Of a DNA stretch of 7,203 nucleotides, positions 1 through 5,167 are shown in pieces. The translations under genes and the position numbers were made by a program. Each line of letters begins with the position of its first letter. Within the stretch, counting starts at the first letter, position 1. A model generated the notes under the pieces. The model did not search any database. It saw only the letters and a list, made by a program, of their open reading frames with translations, and was not told where the DNA came from. This DNA comes from an uncultured Lysobacteraceae bacterium. Its GTDB lineage: Bacteria > Pseudomonadota > Gammaproteobacteria > Xanthomonadales > Rhodanobacteraceae. Where the stretch lies: assembly GCA_946482585.1 (NCBI GenBank), contig CAMLSI010000271.1, positions 1 through 7,203 of the forward strand, written 5' to 3'.

Positions 1-264
1 ATCACGCCGTACGAAATGACCGGCCACGACGACAACCGCTACCGCTTCGAATCGCGCGGCACGATGATCGCCGGCGCCGGCTCCGCCGGCAGCCTGATCC
101 CGCCGCACGAATACCACACGATCTGCAATCCCAGCGACAACGACGTCGCCGTCTCGCTGCACATCTACCGCGGCCCGATGACCAGTTGCAGCGTGTTCCG
201 CCCGCTCGAGAACTTCTGGTACGAACGCGACCAGCGCCAGCTCTCGCTCGACCATACGCACTGA
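1..264 (+). CDS. Cysteine dioxygenase-like thiol dioxygenase (cupin), C-terminal part
   Basis: This is an open frame entering from the left edge and ending at TGA 262-264, so only the last 87 residues are present. The fragment has the C-terminal half of a cysteine-dioxygenase-type cupin: EYHTICNP (His39 of the fragment) followed by AVSLHIY (Ser52, His54, Tyr56). The spacing His +13 Ser, +15 His, +17 Tyr equals that of the third iron-ligand His140 and the Ser153-His155-Tyr157 triad of mammalian cysteine dioxygenase, and Cys63 sits where Cys164 would be. Members are cytoplasmic non-haem Fe(II) enzymes that add O2 to a thiol (cysteine or 3-mercaptopropionate) to give a sulfinate. The first two His ligands would lie upstream of the window, and the substrate cannot be decided from this part. 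The ATG at 16 is internal and not the real start. The tRNA-Leu gene follows 95 bases downstream. Confidence 0.85.
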   Translation: MTPYEMTGHDDNRYRFESRGTMIAGAGSAGSLIPPHEYHTICNPSDNDVAVSLHIYRGPMTSCSVFRPLENFWYERDQRQLSLDHTH

Positions 265-287
265 CGCGGACACGCGCATCGCCGGTC

Positions 288-315
288 TTCACGGCAATCC
301 GCTTTCGGCTATACT
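288..315 (+). promoter_or_regulatory. Sigma70-type promoter of tRNA-Leu
   Basis: A -10 box TATACT (310-315) lies 16 bases after a -35-like TTCACG (288-293, four of six matches to TTGACA). Transcription would begin near 322, about 38 bases before the mature tRNA. The stretch after the -10 (CGCCGCCCC) is very GC-rich, as is common at stringently controlled stable-RNA promoters. The boxes are seen directly; their activity is inferred from position. Confidence 0.55.
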
Positions 316-359
316 CGCCGCCCCTACCCGCGCCGGCCTTCGATCGGCGCGACACCTGT

Positions 360-446
360 GCCGGTGTGGCGGAATTGGTAGACGCGGCAGACTCAAAATC
401 TGTTTCTGGCGACAGAGTGGGGGTTCGATTCCCTCCACCGGCACCA
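360..446 (+). tRNA. tRNA-Leu(CAA)
   Basis: This is a complete 87-base class II tRNA. The acceptor stem is 360-366 (GCCGGTG) paired with 436-442 (CACCGGC), seven perfect pairs, then discriminator A443 and encoded CCA at 444-446. The anticodon stem is 387-391 paired with 399-403, with loop CTCAAAA and anticodon CAA at 394-396, reading the leucine codon UUG. The T stem is 419-423 with 431-435 (one G-T pair) and loop TTCGATT. The long variable arm (about 404-418) and the D-arm sequence GGAATTGGTAGAC are typical of tRNA-Leu. No T-rich terminator hairpin is evident immediately downstream. The 3' ends of tRNA-Leu genes are frequent integration targets, but no second copy of this 3' end is seen in the window. 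Confidence 0.98.
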
Positions 447-956
447 TCATGACGGTCCATGAAAGTCCGCGGCCGTCTGGAACCCGCAGAAAACTTCCCT
501 TTCCGACCCTCGCAATGGTCTCGGACGGACGTACTCGTTCGGGATAGCCGCGTTCGCCCGGCGGGTAAGCTGGGCAGCGGCCCGAGGGGTACCCCATGGC
601 GCCCCCCCCTGACGGAGAGCACCGCCGCGCCGAAAAGCGGCTTGAGTTCGATGGCATGCGAACGAATGGCTCGCGCTCCACACGAAGCTCTATGGCCGGC
701 CAGCGCGAAGAAGAACCGGCGAATGCGCGGCTCCGTATCGGGTGCCGGGATTCGGCCAGGAAGCAATCAGCGACATCCCGCCTTCGGCATCCTGGCAACT
801 CGCCGGCTCAATGCAACCCCCTTCGTTGGATCTCGACAATTCAAGCTTTGGATGATGGCAATACGCAGTGCAGCCAATGCCCTTCCCCCACAATCGCGAT
901 CGAAAGCCCCGCCCCATGCATTGAATGCCCGGTCGAGAATATGTTTTTAAAAGTAA
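447..956. other. Stretch with no supported gene, low G+C at its end
   Basis: About 500 bases after the tRNA hold no frame I can call coding. The open frames on both strands are rich in Arg, Ser, Pro and Cys, have no ribosome binding site, and several run antisense through the tRNA. Composition drops at the right end: 841-960 has 60 G+C of 120 bases by hand count, against 41 of 60 in a sample of the membrane-protein gene (4141-4200). A 10-bp palindrome GGGGTACCCC (586-595) is the only notable short symmetry. It could be an intergenic relic, a dispersed repeat or decayed genes; the sequence alone does not decide. Confidence 0.5.
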
Positions 957-971
957 CTCTTTATACATATT
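938..971. promoter_or_regulatory. AT-rich imperfect dyad, possible promoter or protein-binding site
   Basis: A strongly AT-rich 34-base segment sits in GC-rich surroundings. Its ends are a perfect 7-bp inverted repeat, AATATGT (938-944) and ACATATT (965-971). The inner part is a weaker symmetry around TAA (AAAAG-TAA-CTCTTT). Such a spot could be a regulator site, a promoter (TATACAT and TATAAAG-like hexamers occur on the two strands) or a DNA-bending element. No recognisable -35/-10 pair at good spacing is clear. It precedes the start-less frame that ends at 1232. Confidence 0.35.
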
Positions 972-1232
972 TGCGTTGGCGAGGCATCACTCCCGTTCGG
1001 TCCGGCGCCGCGACTCGCAGGCCAAGCTGCCCGGACATTTCGGTGTGCCGCCAAGCGGGGCCTGCTGCAACGATTGAAGAACGCGGTCGCTGCCGGAGCG
1101 CGGCTGCTCCAGAGAACTACCATTGCCGAGCTCGTAGCGTTCGCCACCGACCGCGGTGACAGCCGCGCCGTTCAGGCTTTCATCGCCGGACTGCCTGTCG
1201 CCGACGCTCACGGCGCAGGCGCGACTCACTGA
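957..1232 (+). other. Coding-like frame without a normal start; possible gene remnant
   Basis: This frame opens after TAA (954-956) and closes at TGA (1230-1232), with no ATG or GTG in it. Its last 50 or so codons look genuinely coding: balanced composition, G+C-rich third positions and amphipathic stretches such as LLQRTTIAELVAFATDRGD and SRAVQAFIAGLPVADA. The only start in that part is TTG at 1074 (a 52-residue product), but no Shine-Dalgarno sits at proper distance; the nearest G-run is about 14 bases upstream. I do not recognise a family. It may be the 3' remnant of a truncated gene, a small gene with a weak start, or chance. Confidence 0.25.
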
Positions 1233-1341
1233 CAGAGACGCCCGGGCCATTAGCCCTCGAAGGCGCGTGCGTGACGCAGCGACCCTGACGCTCGTGTCCG
1301 CCAACATCGCTGTCATCACCGTGGTCCACGGCTGACTGGTG

Positions 1342-1347
1342 TATATA
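1342..1347 (+). promoter_or_regulatory. Possible -10 element before the small-gene pair
   Basis: TATATA lies within GTGTATATAAG, an AT-rich spot about 55 bases upstream of the TTG start at 1403. It is well placed to drive the two small genes, but no good -35 hexamer is seen 16-18 bases upstream, so this is only a candidate. Confidence 0.22.
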
Positions 1348-1402
1348 AGACCTGGCGATTCATTCCGGGTTGCACCGAAACCCAATACGGGAGGGCTCGA
1401 TC

Positions 1403-1714
1403 TTGACTATCGTCAACAGGCCTGCAGGCATCCCGACCGCAAGGCGCCCGCGATTCGTCGTCCACTTCCAGTTTTATCTGTCGCGCGGCGGAGGGATCGG
1501 CCCCGCGCCGCTGAAAAAATTGTGGAGCGAGGCATCGGAATGCGACCACGTCAGAGTCAGTCGCGCTGCGCAATGGAATGCCGACGGATTCGTCTACTCG
1601 CTTTCCGCATCCGACAATCTGCGCAATCCGGTTGCCGCGGAAGCAAGGCTTCGATCGCTTTTGGCGTACCACGCGGCCGGCACGATAGACATGCTGACAC
1701 GCGTATCTGTCTAG
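1403..1714 (+). CDS. Hypothetical protein, 103 aa, first gene of an unknown pair
   Basis: I do not recognise this family. The start is TTG 1403, chosen because a full Shine-Dalgarno GGGAGGG (1389-1395) stands exactly 7 bases before it; another in-frame TTG at 1370 has none. The product has an Arg-rich N-terminus, then RFVVHFQFYLSRGGG (residues about 18-31), which looks like a beta strand leading to a glycine turn, then a mixed part with DGFVYSLSASDN (61-72) and an amphipathic helix around 76-91. No signal peptide or membrane segment is visible. Balanced composition and G+C-rich third positions favour this plus-strand reading over the 223-codon minus-strand frame overlapping it. It ends 12 bases before the next gene, which has its own Shine-Dalgarno, so the two are probably co-transcribed. 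Function unknown. Confidence 0.5.
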   Translation: MTIVNRPAGIPTARRPRFVVHFQFYLSRGGGIGPAPLKKLWSEASECDHVRVSRAAQWNADGFVYSLSASDNLRNPVAAEARLRSLLAYHAAGTIDMLTRVSV

Positions 1715-1726
1715 CAGAGGATTCAC

Positions 1727-2086
1727 ATGAGCTTCGACATTGCATTGGGAAGGTGCGTAGACATCGACGTGGACAGCGCGTTGGTCGCGATTGATCACGC
1801 CATCCTGCGCAGACTGCGGCCCGGCGTCTTCTTCACGTTTCCCACCAAGGCCTGGCTTCGAATTCCACTTTCGATCTGCAGCAACCTGCGCGCGGCGACG
1901 TGCGGAAAGGAACTGTTCGTGGATTCGGACAAGATCATGCAGGGCGGCGTTGCCTACCTCGACGATACGGGCGACGGCTTCTTCCAATCCGCCGACGTCC
2001 GCCTGCTGGCCGAATCGGCGATGCCGGCACTACCGGCATCGCCATCCATCGCCCGACGCGCCACGAACTGGCCGATCAAGCGCTAG
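1727..2086 (+). CDS. Hypothetical protein, 119 aa, possibly frameshifted near its end
   Basis: ATG 1727 follows AGAGG by a proper spacer, 12 bases after the previous gene. I do not recognise the family. The N-terminal 95 or so residues look like a folded soluble protein: SFDIALGRCVDIDVDSALVA, then FFTFPTKAWLRIPLS, then ELFVDSDKIMQGGVAYLDD and a DTGDGFF loop (about residues 83-89). Two cysteines, in SICSN and ATCGK, lie eight residues apart. The final 20 or so residues (Pro/Ala/Ser then basic) look unlike the rest. At that point a perfect inverted repeat occurs (2017-2043), and the frame one base earlier becomes coding-like, so the annotated C-terminus may be the product of an indel. No transmembrane segment or signal peptide is seen. 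Confidence 0.55.
   Translation: MSFDIALGRCVDIDVDSALVAIDHAILRRLRPGVFFTFPTKAWLRIPLSICSNLRAATCGKELFVDSDKIMQGGVAYLDDTGDGFFQSADVRLLAESAMPALPASPSIARRATNWPIKR
2017..2043. repeat. Perfect 11-bp inverted repeat with 5-base loop
   Basis: Arms GGCGATGCCGG (2017-2027) and CCGGCATCGCC (2033-2043) are exact reverse complements separated by CACTA. There is no T-run on either side, so it is not a standard intrinsic terminator, though it lies near the meeting point of convergent transcription (plus-strand small genes, minus-strand esterase). It sits inside the 119-codon gene, where the coding signal seems to switch frame. Candidate roles are a strong mRNA hairpin, a palindromic repeat unit, or a site prone to replication or sequencing slippage. 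Confidence 0.6.
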
Positions 2087-2219
2087 CCCGCGAACTGTCG
2101 CCTGCCGCTTGCGGCGATCGACCCGTCGGCTACGGGCGCGACCTGCTGCTGAACGGTTCGAAGCTGCCGACAAATGCGGTCGCGCGTGTTCGCAACGCGT
2201 CCAATTCTGGACATTCCGC
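2020..2219 (+). pseudogene. Out-of-frame coding-like continuation of the preceding gene
   Basis: Reading from 2020 (GAT GCC GGC ACT ACC) gives a balanced peptide with G+C-rich third positions: DAGTTGIAIHRPTRHELADQ, then ALARELSPAACGDRPVGYGR and DLLLNGSKLPTNAVARV. The same frame before 2017 is Arg-rich shadow, whereas the 119-codon gene's own frame degenerates after about 2030. A one-base shift at the hairpin would join the two as one longer protein. The frame stays open to TAG 2305-2307, but past 2220 it is antisense to the esterase and no longer convincing, so the true ancestral end is unknown. Alternatives are a separate small gene or a sequencing error. Confidence 0.35.
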
Positions 2220-3347
2220 TCAGCAGACGCGCCTGCCGCCGTGGACGTGCGACAGGAAGAATTCGGCGATGGCTTCCGACGCTTCAGGACCGTCGGGGTC
2301 CGTGTAGCTTCCGTTCCGATCGCCGCCGGACCAGGCATGCCCGCCGGCGTGCACGGTCCAGTGCTCGATGACGAGCGTCCCGTCCGCGGTGCGATACGTG
2401 GTTACCTGATGACTCCGTGCCTCGGATGTCTGTCGTGCCAGCGGCGACGATGCCTGTTCGTAGCGCGCGCGCAACTGGTCCACGATCGCATCCGCGTTCG
2501 CCGCGGCGACGGTCCGGTCCGCCTGCCCGTGTATCACCATGGCCGGCACGGGCCGCGATCGTGCGCGTGCATTGCGGCTCGCCTTCGCGGGACGCCCCGC
2601 CATCGCCGCCATCGCGGACGGGACGTTGTACGCCGCCCCCACCGGCAATCCGGAATGCGCCGCGACGGCCGCGAACAGGTCGGGATACGCCTCGCTCATC
2701 ACCAGCGCCATCGCACCGCCCGCCGAGAGGCCGGCGACGTAGACGCGTGCGCGATCGAGCCGGTACTCGGCGACGACGTGGTCGGTCATGCCGGCGAGGA
2801 GCGAAGGCTCTCCTGCGTCCCGAACCTGGTGAGCCGCCTCGAACCAGCGCCAGCAGCGTTGCGCGTTCGCTCTGCCGCTCTGGATGGGATACAGCACGCA
2901 GCAGCCCAGCCGATCGGCATGCTCGTTCATCCGCGTACCGCGCGCGAAATCGTCGGCGTCCTGCGTGCACCCGTGCAGCATGACGATCAACGGCCTGCCG
3001 GCGACGTTGCCGCGCGGAAGCCATAGCTTGTACGACCGGGCACCGGCCGCGTTCGAATACGTGCCCGAGAGGAACCGTCCGGCGGGCCGGACCGGTTTCG
3101 ACGCTTCGGCATCGGCGTCCGGTGAAGCACCCGGTGCTCGTTGCGTCGCCGGCAGGCGGAGCGGATCAGCCTCAGGCGCGCGGCTGATCTCCCCGGGGAC
3201 GACGACGAACTGCCCCTCCATCACTGCCGGGTCGGCGCCGGCCGGTCTTCCCTGCAGGGCATCGCGGATGCGGCGGGTGGCGCCGCGCACGTCGCCCGAC
3301 CGCGTGAGTTCCAACGCTTTGCGCATCGCTGCGGAAAAAACCGACAT
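2220..3347 (-). CDS. PHB-depolymerase-family esterase
   Basis: This is a 375-residue alpha/beta hydrolase of the poly(3-hydroxybutyrate) depolymerase esterase family, which hydrolyses polyhydroxyalkanoate or other ester bonds. Visible motifs are MLHGCTQDADDF (oxyanion region, HGCTQ at 125-129), GLSAGGAM with nucleophile Ser208, IHGQADRTV with Asp277, and HAGGHAWSGG with His337, so the catalytic triad is complete. An N-terminal segment (MSVFSAAMRKALELTRSGD) and a Pro/Ala-rich linker (about 57-90) precede the catalytic domain. I see no signal peptide, so a cytoplasmic enzyme is likely; the true substrate is not determined. The start at 3347 is preferred because GGAG (3359-3356) lies 8 bases upstream; an in-frame ATG at 3365 overlaps the stop of the regulator gene as ATGA and would add six residues. 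Confidence 0.93.
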   Translation of the reverse strand: MSVFSAAMRKALELTRSGDVRGATRRIRDALQGRPAGADPAVMEGQFVVVPGEISRAPEADPLRLPATQRAPGASPDADAEASKPVRPAGRFLSGTYSNAAGARSYKLWLPRGNVAGRPLIVMLHGCTQDADDFARGTRMNEHADRLGCCVLYPIQSGRANAQRCWRWFEAAHQVRDAGEPSLLAGMTDHVVAEYRLDRARVYVAGLSAGGAMALVMSEAYPDLFAAVAAHSGLPVGAAYNVPSAMAAMAGRPAKASRNARARSRPVPAMVIHGQADRTVAAANADAIVDQLRARYEQASSPLARQTSEARSHQVTTYRTADGTLVIEHWTVHAGGHAWSGGDRNGSYTDPDGPEASEAIAEFFLSHVHGGRRVC

Positions 3348-3361
3348 GGGCACCACTCCGT

Positions 3362-3763
3362 TCATTTCGTTCGGGATTGCAAGGCAGATTTCACGCCGGG
3401 GCTGGCTTGCACAGCCCCCAGCACTTCGATCGATTCGATCGTTGCCGCGACCAGATCGGGGGTCACGTCGTTCGCGAACCGGACCAGACCCAGCGCGCGG
3501 ATGGTCAGACGCTCGCCTTTCGCGCGCGCGGCGAGAAGATCGGCGGCGGAAAACTCCTGCAGGCCCATGACCAACGTCTTGCGCATGGCCGTCTGCCGGA
3601 CCATTTCCTGATGTGCGCCGAGCTGGGCACGGATGGCTGAGCGAATGAAATCGGTTCGGTTCGTGAAGAAACCTTCCTGGACCAGCAAGTCGATCTGGCC
3701 GAGGTCGACCAGGCCGAGATTGATGGTGATCTTCTCGGTTTCGGAGAGGCGCGCCTTGTTCAT
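3362..3763 (-). CDS. Ribbon-helix-helix (CopG-type) transcriptional regulator
   Basis: A 133-residue protein whose residues about 10-48 form a ribbon-helix-helix DNA-binding unit: the strand EKITINLGLVDLGQ, helix one QIDLLVQEGF, the turn TNRT, and helix two DFIRSAIRAQL. The remaining 85 residues are an extension (including FSAADLLAARAKGERLTIRALG) longer than in the smallest RHH antitoxins, probably for oligomerisation or ligand sensing. The ATG at 3763 follows AAGGTGG closely. The TGA stop (3364-3362) overlaps a possible esterase start, so the regulator and esterase are likely one translationally coupled operon, the regulator probably controlling it. GGATGG repeats just upstream are candidate operators. 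No toxin-like partner is seen, so a toxin-antitoxin role is unlikely. Confidence 0.9.
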   Translation of the reverse strand: MNKARLSETEKITINLGLVDLGQIDLLVQEGFFTNRTDFIRSAIRAQLGAHQEMVRQTAMRKTLVMGLQEFSAADLLAARAKGERLTIRALGLVRFANDVTPDLVAATIESIEVLGAVQASPGVKSALQSRTK

Positions 3764-3775
3764 GTCGCCACCTTA

Positions 3776-3813
3776 CCATCCGGAAGTGTTCATTTTTCCA
3801 TCCATGTGGATGG
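3776..3813. promoter_or_regulatory. Repeated CCATCC/GGATGG hexamers, candidate RHH operator
   Basis: CCATCC occurs at 3776-3781 and again 22 bases on at 3798-3803 (about two helical turns). The second copy forms a 6-bp inverted repeat with GGATGG (3808-3813) around ATGT. The sites lie 13-50 bases upstream of the regulator's ATG. Short repeated half-sites on one helix face are typical operators of ribbon-helix-helix proteins; autoregulation here is inferred. Confidence 0.4.
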
Positions 3814-3844
3814 CCGTTCCGGACATCTCCGGGCGAAGGAACGG
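3814..3844. repeat. 7-bp inverted repeat in the divergent intergenic region
   Basis: CCGTTCC (3814-3820) and GGAACGG (3838-3844) pair across 17 bases. It lies directly next to the candidate RHH operator, between two divergent transcription units, and may be part of the same control region or of a transcript leader. No further function is visible. Confidence 0.35.
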
Positions 3845-3952
3845 ATGAGTCCGTGCTGCCGTGACGGGCGAAATCGCTCGATCCGGAGGCCGTTCGTGCG
3901 AGTTGCAATCTCTCTGCGCGTCGAAAGCGAGTTGCGGCGCCGGCCCGGCACC

Positions 3953-3967
3953 GGCACGGAGCGTGCC
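3953..3967. repeat. Small hairpin GGCACG-GAG-CGTGCC
   Basis: A perfect 6-bp stem with a 3-base loop lies about 58 bases before the ATT start of the membrane protein. It follows a GC-rich stretch (GCCGGCCCGGCACCGGC, 3940-3956) that can fold in competition with it. There is no T-run, so it is not an intrinsic terminator; it may be a 5' leader structure of the plus-strand transcript. Confidence 0.3.
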
Positions 3968-4012
3968 CTTGCCACAGTGCGGTGAGCTGGACGTCGTGTC
4001 CGGCACGCATCC

Positions 4013-4027
4013 AAGGAAAACATCATT
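4013..4027 (+). promoter_or_regulatory. Shine-Dalgarno and probable ATT start of the membrane protein
   Basis: AAGGA (4013-4017) lies 7 bases before ATT (4025-4027), which is in frame with the membrane protein and would add eleven residues (IDRTYDESSPR after the initiator) before the GTG at 4058. The GTG has no Shine-Dalgarno. The frame is open back to TGA 3983-3985 with no ATG, GTG or TTG between, so ATT (as known for infC) or an ATG lost by one substitution is the best explanation. Confidence 0.45.
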
Positions 4028-4057
4028 GATCGAACTTACGACGAATCTTCGCCGCGC

Positions 4058-4957
4058 GTGGCCGAACGCAGCGTGGCCACGCCGACACTCTCGGCGGTGT
4101 CCTGGGGGGCGATCCTGGCCGGAGCGGCCGGCGCCGCCGCCCTGTCGCTGGTGCTCGCGTTCCTGGGCTTCGGCCTGGGGATGTCCAGCATCTCGCCCTG
4201 GTCGAATGCCGGTGCCAGTGCACAAGCGCTGGGCATCGGTTCGATCCTGTGGATCACGCTTACCCAGATCGCCGCGGCAGCCCTGGGCGGCTACCTCGCC
4301 GGCCGGCTGCGCACGCGCTGGCTCGGCACGCATAGCGACGAGGTCTATTTCCGGGACACCGCGCACGGCTTCCTGGCGTGGTCGATCGCGACGCTGGCTA
4401 CGGCCGCGCTGTTCGTTTCGGCCATCGGCGGCATCGTCAGCGGCGGAGCGCAGGCGGGCGCTGCAGCGCTGCGTGGCGCGGACGCGGCGGCCACGGCCGT
4501 GGCCGCCGAAGACGCCGGCAAGCCCGACTCCGGCCAGCGCTATCTGCTCGACAGTCTGTTCCGTCCCGGTCCGAACGCGGCCGCGCCGCCGCCCCCGTCG
4601 ACGGGCGACGGCGTGCGACCCGCGGGCGACCGCGAGAGCGCCCCTGCGCTCGGCGAAACGGCGCGTATCTTCGCGAACGCCGTTCGGGCGGGCTCCCTCA
4701 GTGCCGACGACACGCGCTATCTGGGCCAGGTGATTGCGAACCGCACCGGTCTGACCGCTGCCGAAGGCGAAGCCCGCGTGCGTACGGCGTATGCGGAGTG
4801 GGAAAAAGCGATCGCGACAACGAAAGAAGCGGCGGACAAAGCACGGAAGGCTGCCGCCTACGCCGCATTGTGGCTTTTCATTTCGCTCCTGGGCGGTGCG
4901 TTCTTCGCGAGCTACTTCGCCACATGGGGCGGCAAGCGCCGCGATGCGGTGGACTGA
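4058..4957 (+). CDS. Four-helix inner-membrane protein of unknown function
   Basis: A 299-residue protein if started at GTG 4058, and 310 if at the ATT at 4025, which I think more likely because only it has a Shine-Dalgarno. The N-terminal VAERSVATPTLSAVSWGAIL resembles conserved proteobacterial membrane proteins sometimes labelled PhnA-like; this is from memory and not certain. Predicted membrane segments, numbered from the GTG, are about 14-40 (Ala/Gly-rich), 58-82, 105-128 and 265-289. Between the third and fourth is a soluble part: an Ala-rich stretch (131-151), a Pro-rich linker (about 169-180), then a helical region with ARIFANAVRAGSLSADDTRY and a Lys/Ala/Glu-rich helix (about 233-267). 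GxxxG-like Gly/Ala patterns in the helices suggest tight packing or oligomers. The small hydrophobic gene at 5018 follows by 60 bases. Role unknown; an envelope stress function would be a guess. Confidence 0.85.
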   Translation: MAERSVATPTLSAVSWGAILAGAAGAAALSLVLAFLGFGLGMSSISPWSNAGASAQALGIGSILWITLTQIAAAALGGYLAGRLRTRWLGTHSDEVYFRDTAHGFLAWSIATLATAALFVSAIGGIVSGGAQAGAAALRGADAAATAVAAEDAGKPDSGQRYLLDSLFRPGPNAAAPPPPSTGDGVRPAGDRESAPALGETARIFANAVRAGSLSADDTRYLGQVIANRTGLTAAEGEARVRTAYAEWEKAIATTKEAADKARKAAAYAALWLFISLLGGAFFASYFATWGGKRRDAVD

Positions 4958-5017
4958 GCCGCCGTTGCACGACCGACCAGCCCCCGCCGACCCTTTGTTG
5001 CTTTCTGGAGAAATTCC

Positions 5018-5092
5018 ATGCGATCCATTTTGCTGCTCCTGCTGGGCGTACCACTGCCGATCGTGATCCTCATCGCACTGTTCGTGCGCTGA
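5018..5092 (+). CDS. 24-aa single-span membrane peptide
   Basis: ATG 5018 is preceded by GGAG with a 7-base spacer and ends at TGA 5090-5092. The product starts MRSILLLLLGVPLPIVILIA and closes LFVR: one Arg, about 20 hydrophobic residues with a GVPLP kink in the middle, and a final Arg. It is a plausible complete small inner-membrane peptide. I have an impression, not checked, that similar peptides (MR-LL-GVPIPI-type) are encoded beside such membrane proteins in other proteobacteria. Its position 60 bases after the membrane protein suggests co-transcription and perhaps an accessory role. It is too short for usual gene callers. Confidence 0.65.
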   Translation: MRSILLLLLGVPLPIVILIALFVR

Positions 5093-5167
5093 TCCGCAGC
5101 CCGGATGCGTGCCATGGGCGCGGACGCGTCGACAGACAGCGCCGCGCCGTTCGGAGTCCAGGAATAC

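Noticed and set aside
2..798. Long minus-strand frames (2-766 and 289-798) across the tRNA
   Set aside because: They translate the tRNA-Leu gene backwards (giving the well-known false peptides GNRTPTLSPETDFESAAS and VEGIEPPL), are Arg/Ser/Cys-rich and lie antisense to the dioxygenase.
596..1159. 187-codon plus-strand frame in the gene-poor tract
   Set aside because: Composition is shadow-like (Arg, Ser, Pro and Cys in no pattern), no ribosome binding site, and it crosses the AT-rich dyad without any change.
1316..1987. 223-codon minus-strand frame
   Set aside because: It is antisense to two plus-strand genes that have Shine-Dalgarno sequences, better composition and G+C-rich third positions.
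2017..2043. Hairpin as an intrinsic terminator
   Set aside because: The stem is strong but neither side has a T-run, and it lies inside a coding-like region.
1791..3026. Long plus-strand frame over the esterase
   Set aside because: Arg/Ala-rich antisense shadow of the esterase, which has a full catalytic triad on the other strand.
3898..3935. Direct repeat GCGAGTTGC (3898-3906 and 3927-3935)
   Set aside because: Only two 9-base copies; not enough to claim an operator or iteron, and no other copies noticed.
3348..4010. Upstream extension of the esterase frame to 4010
   Set aside because: It reads through the regulator gene in another frame with poor composition; the esterase start at 3347 (or 3365) has the supporting signals.
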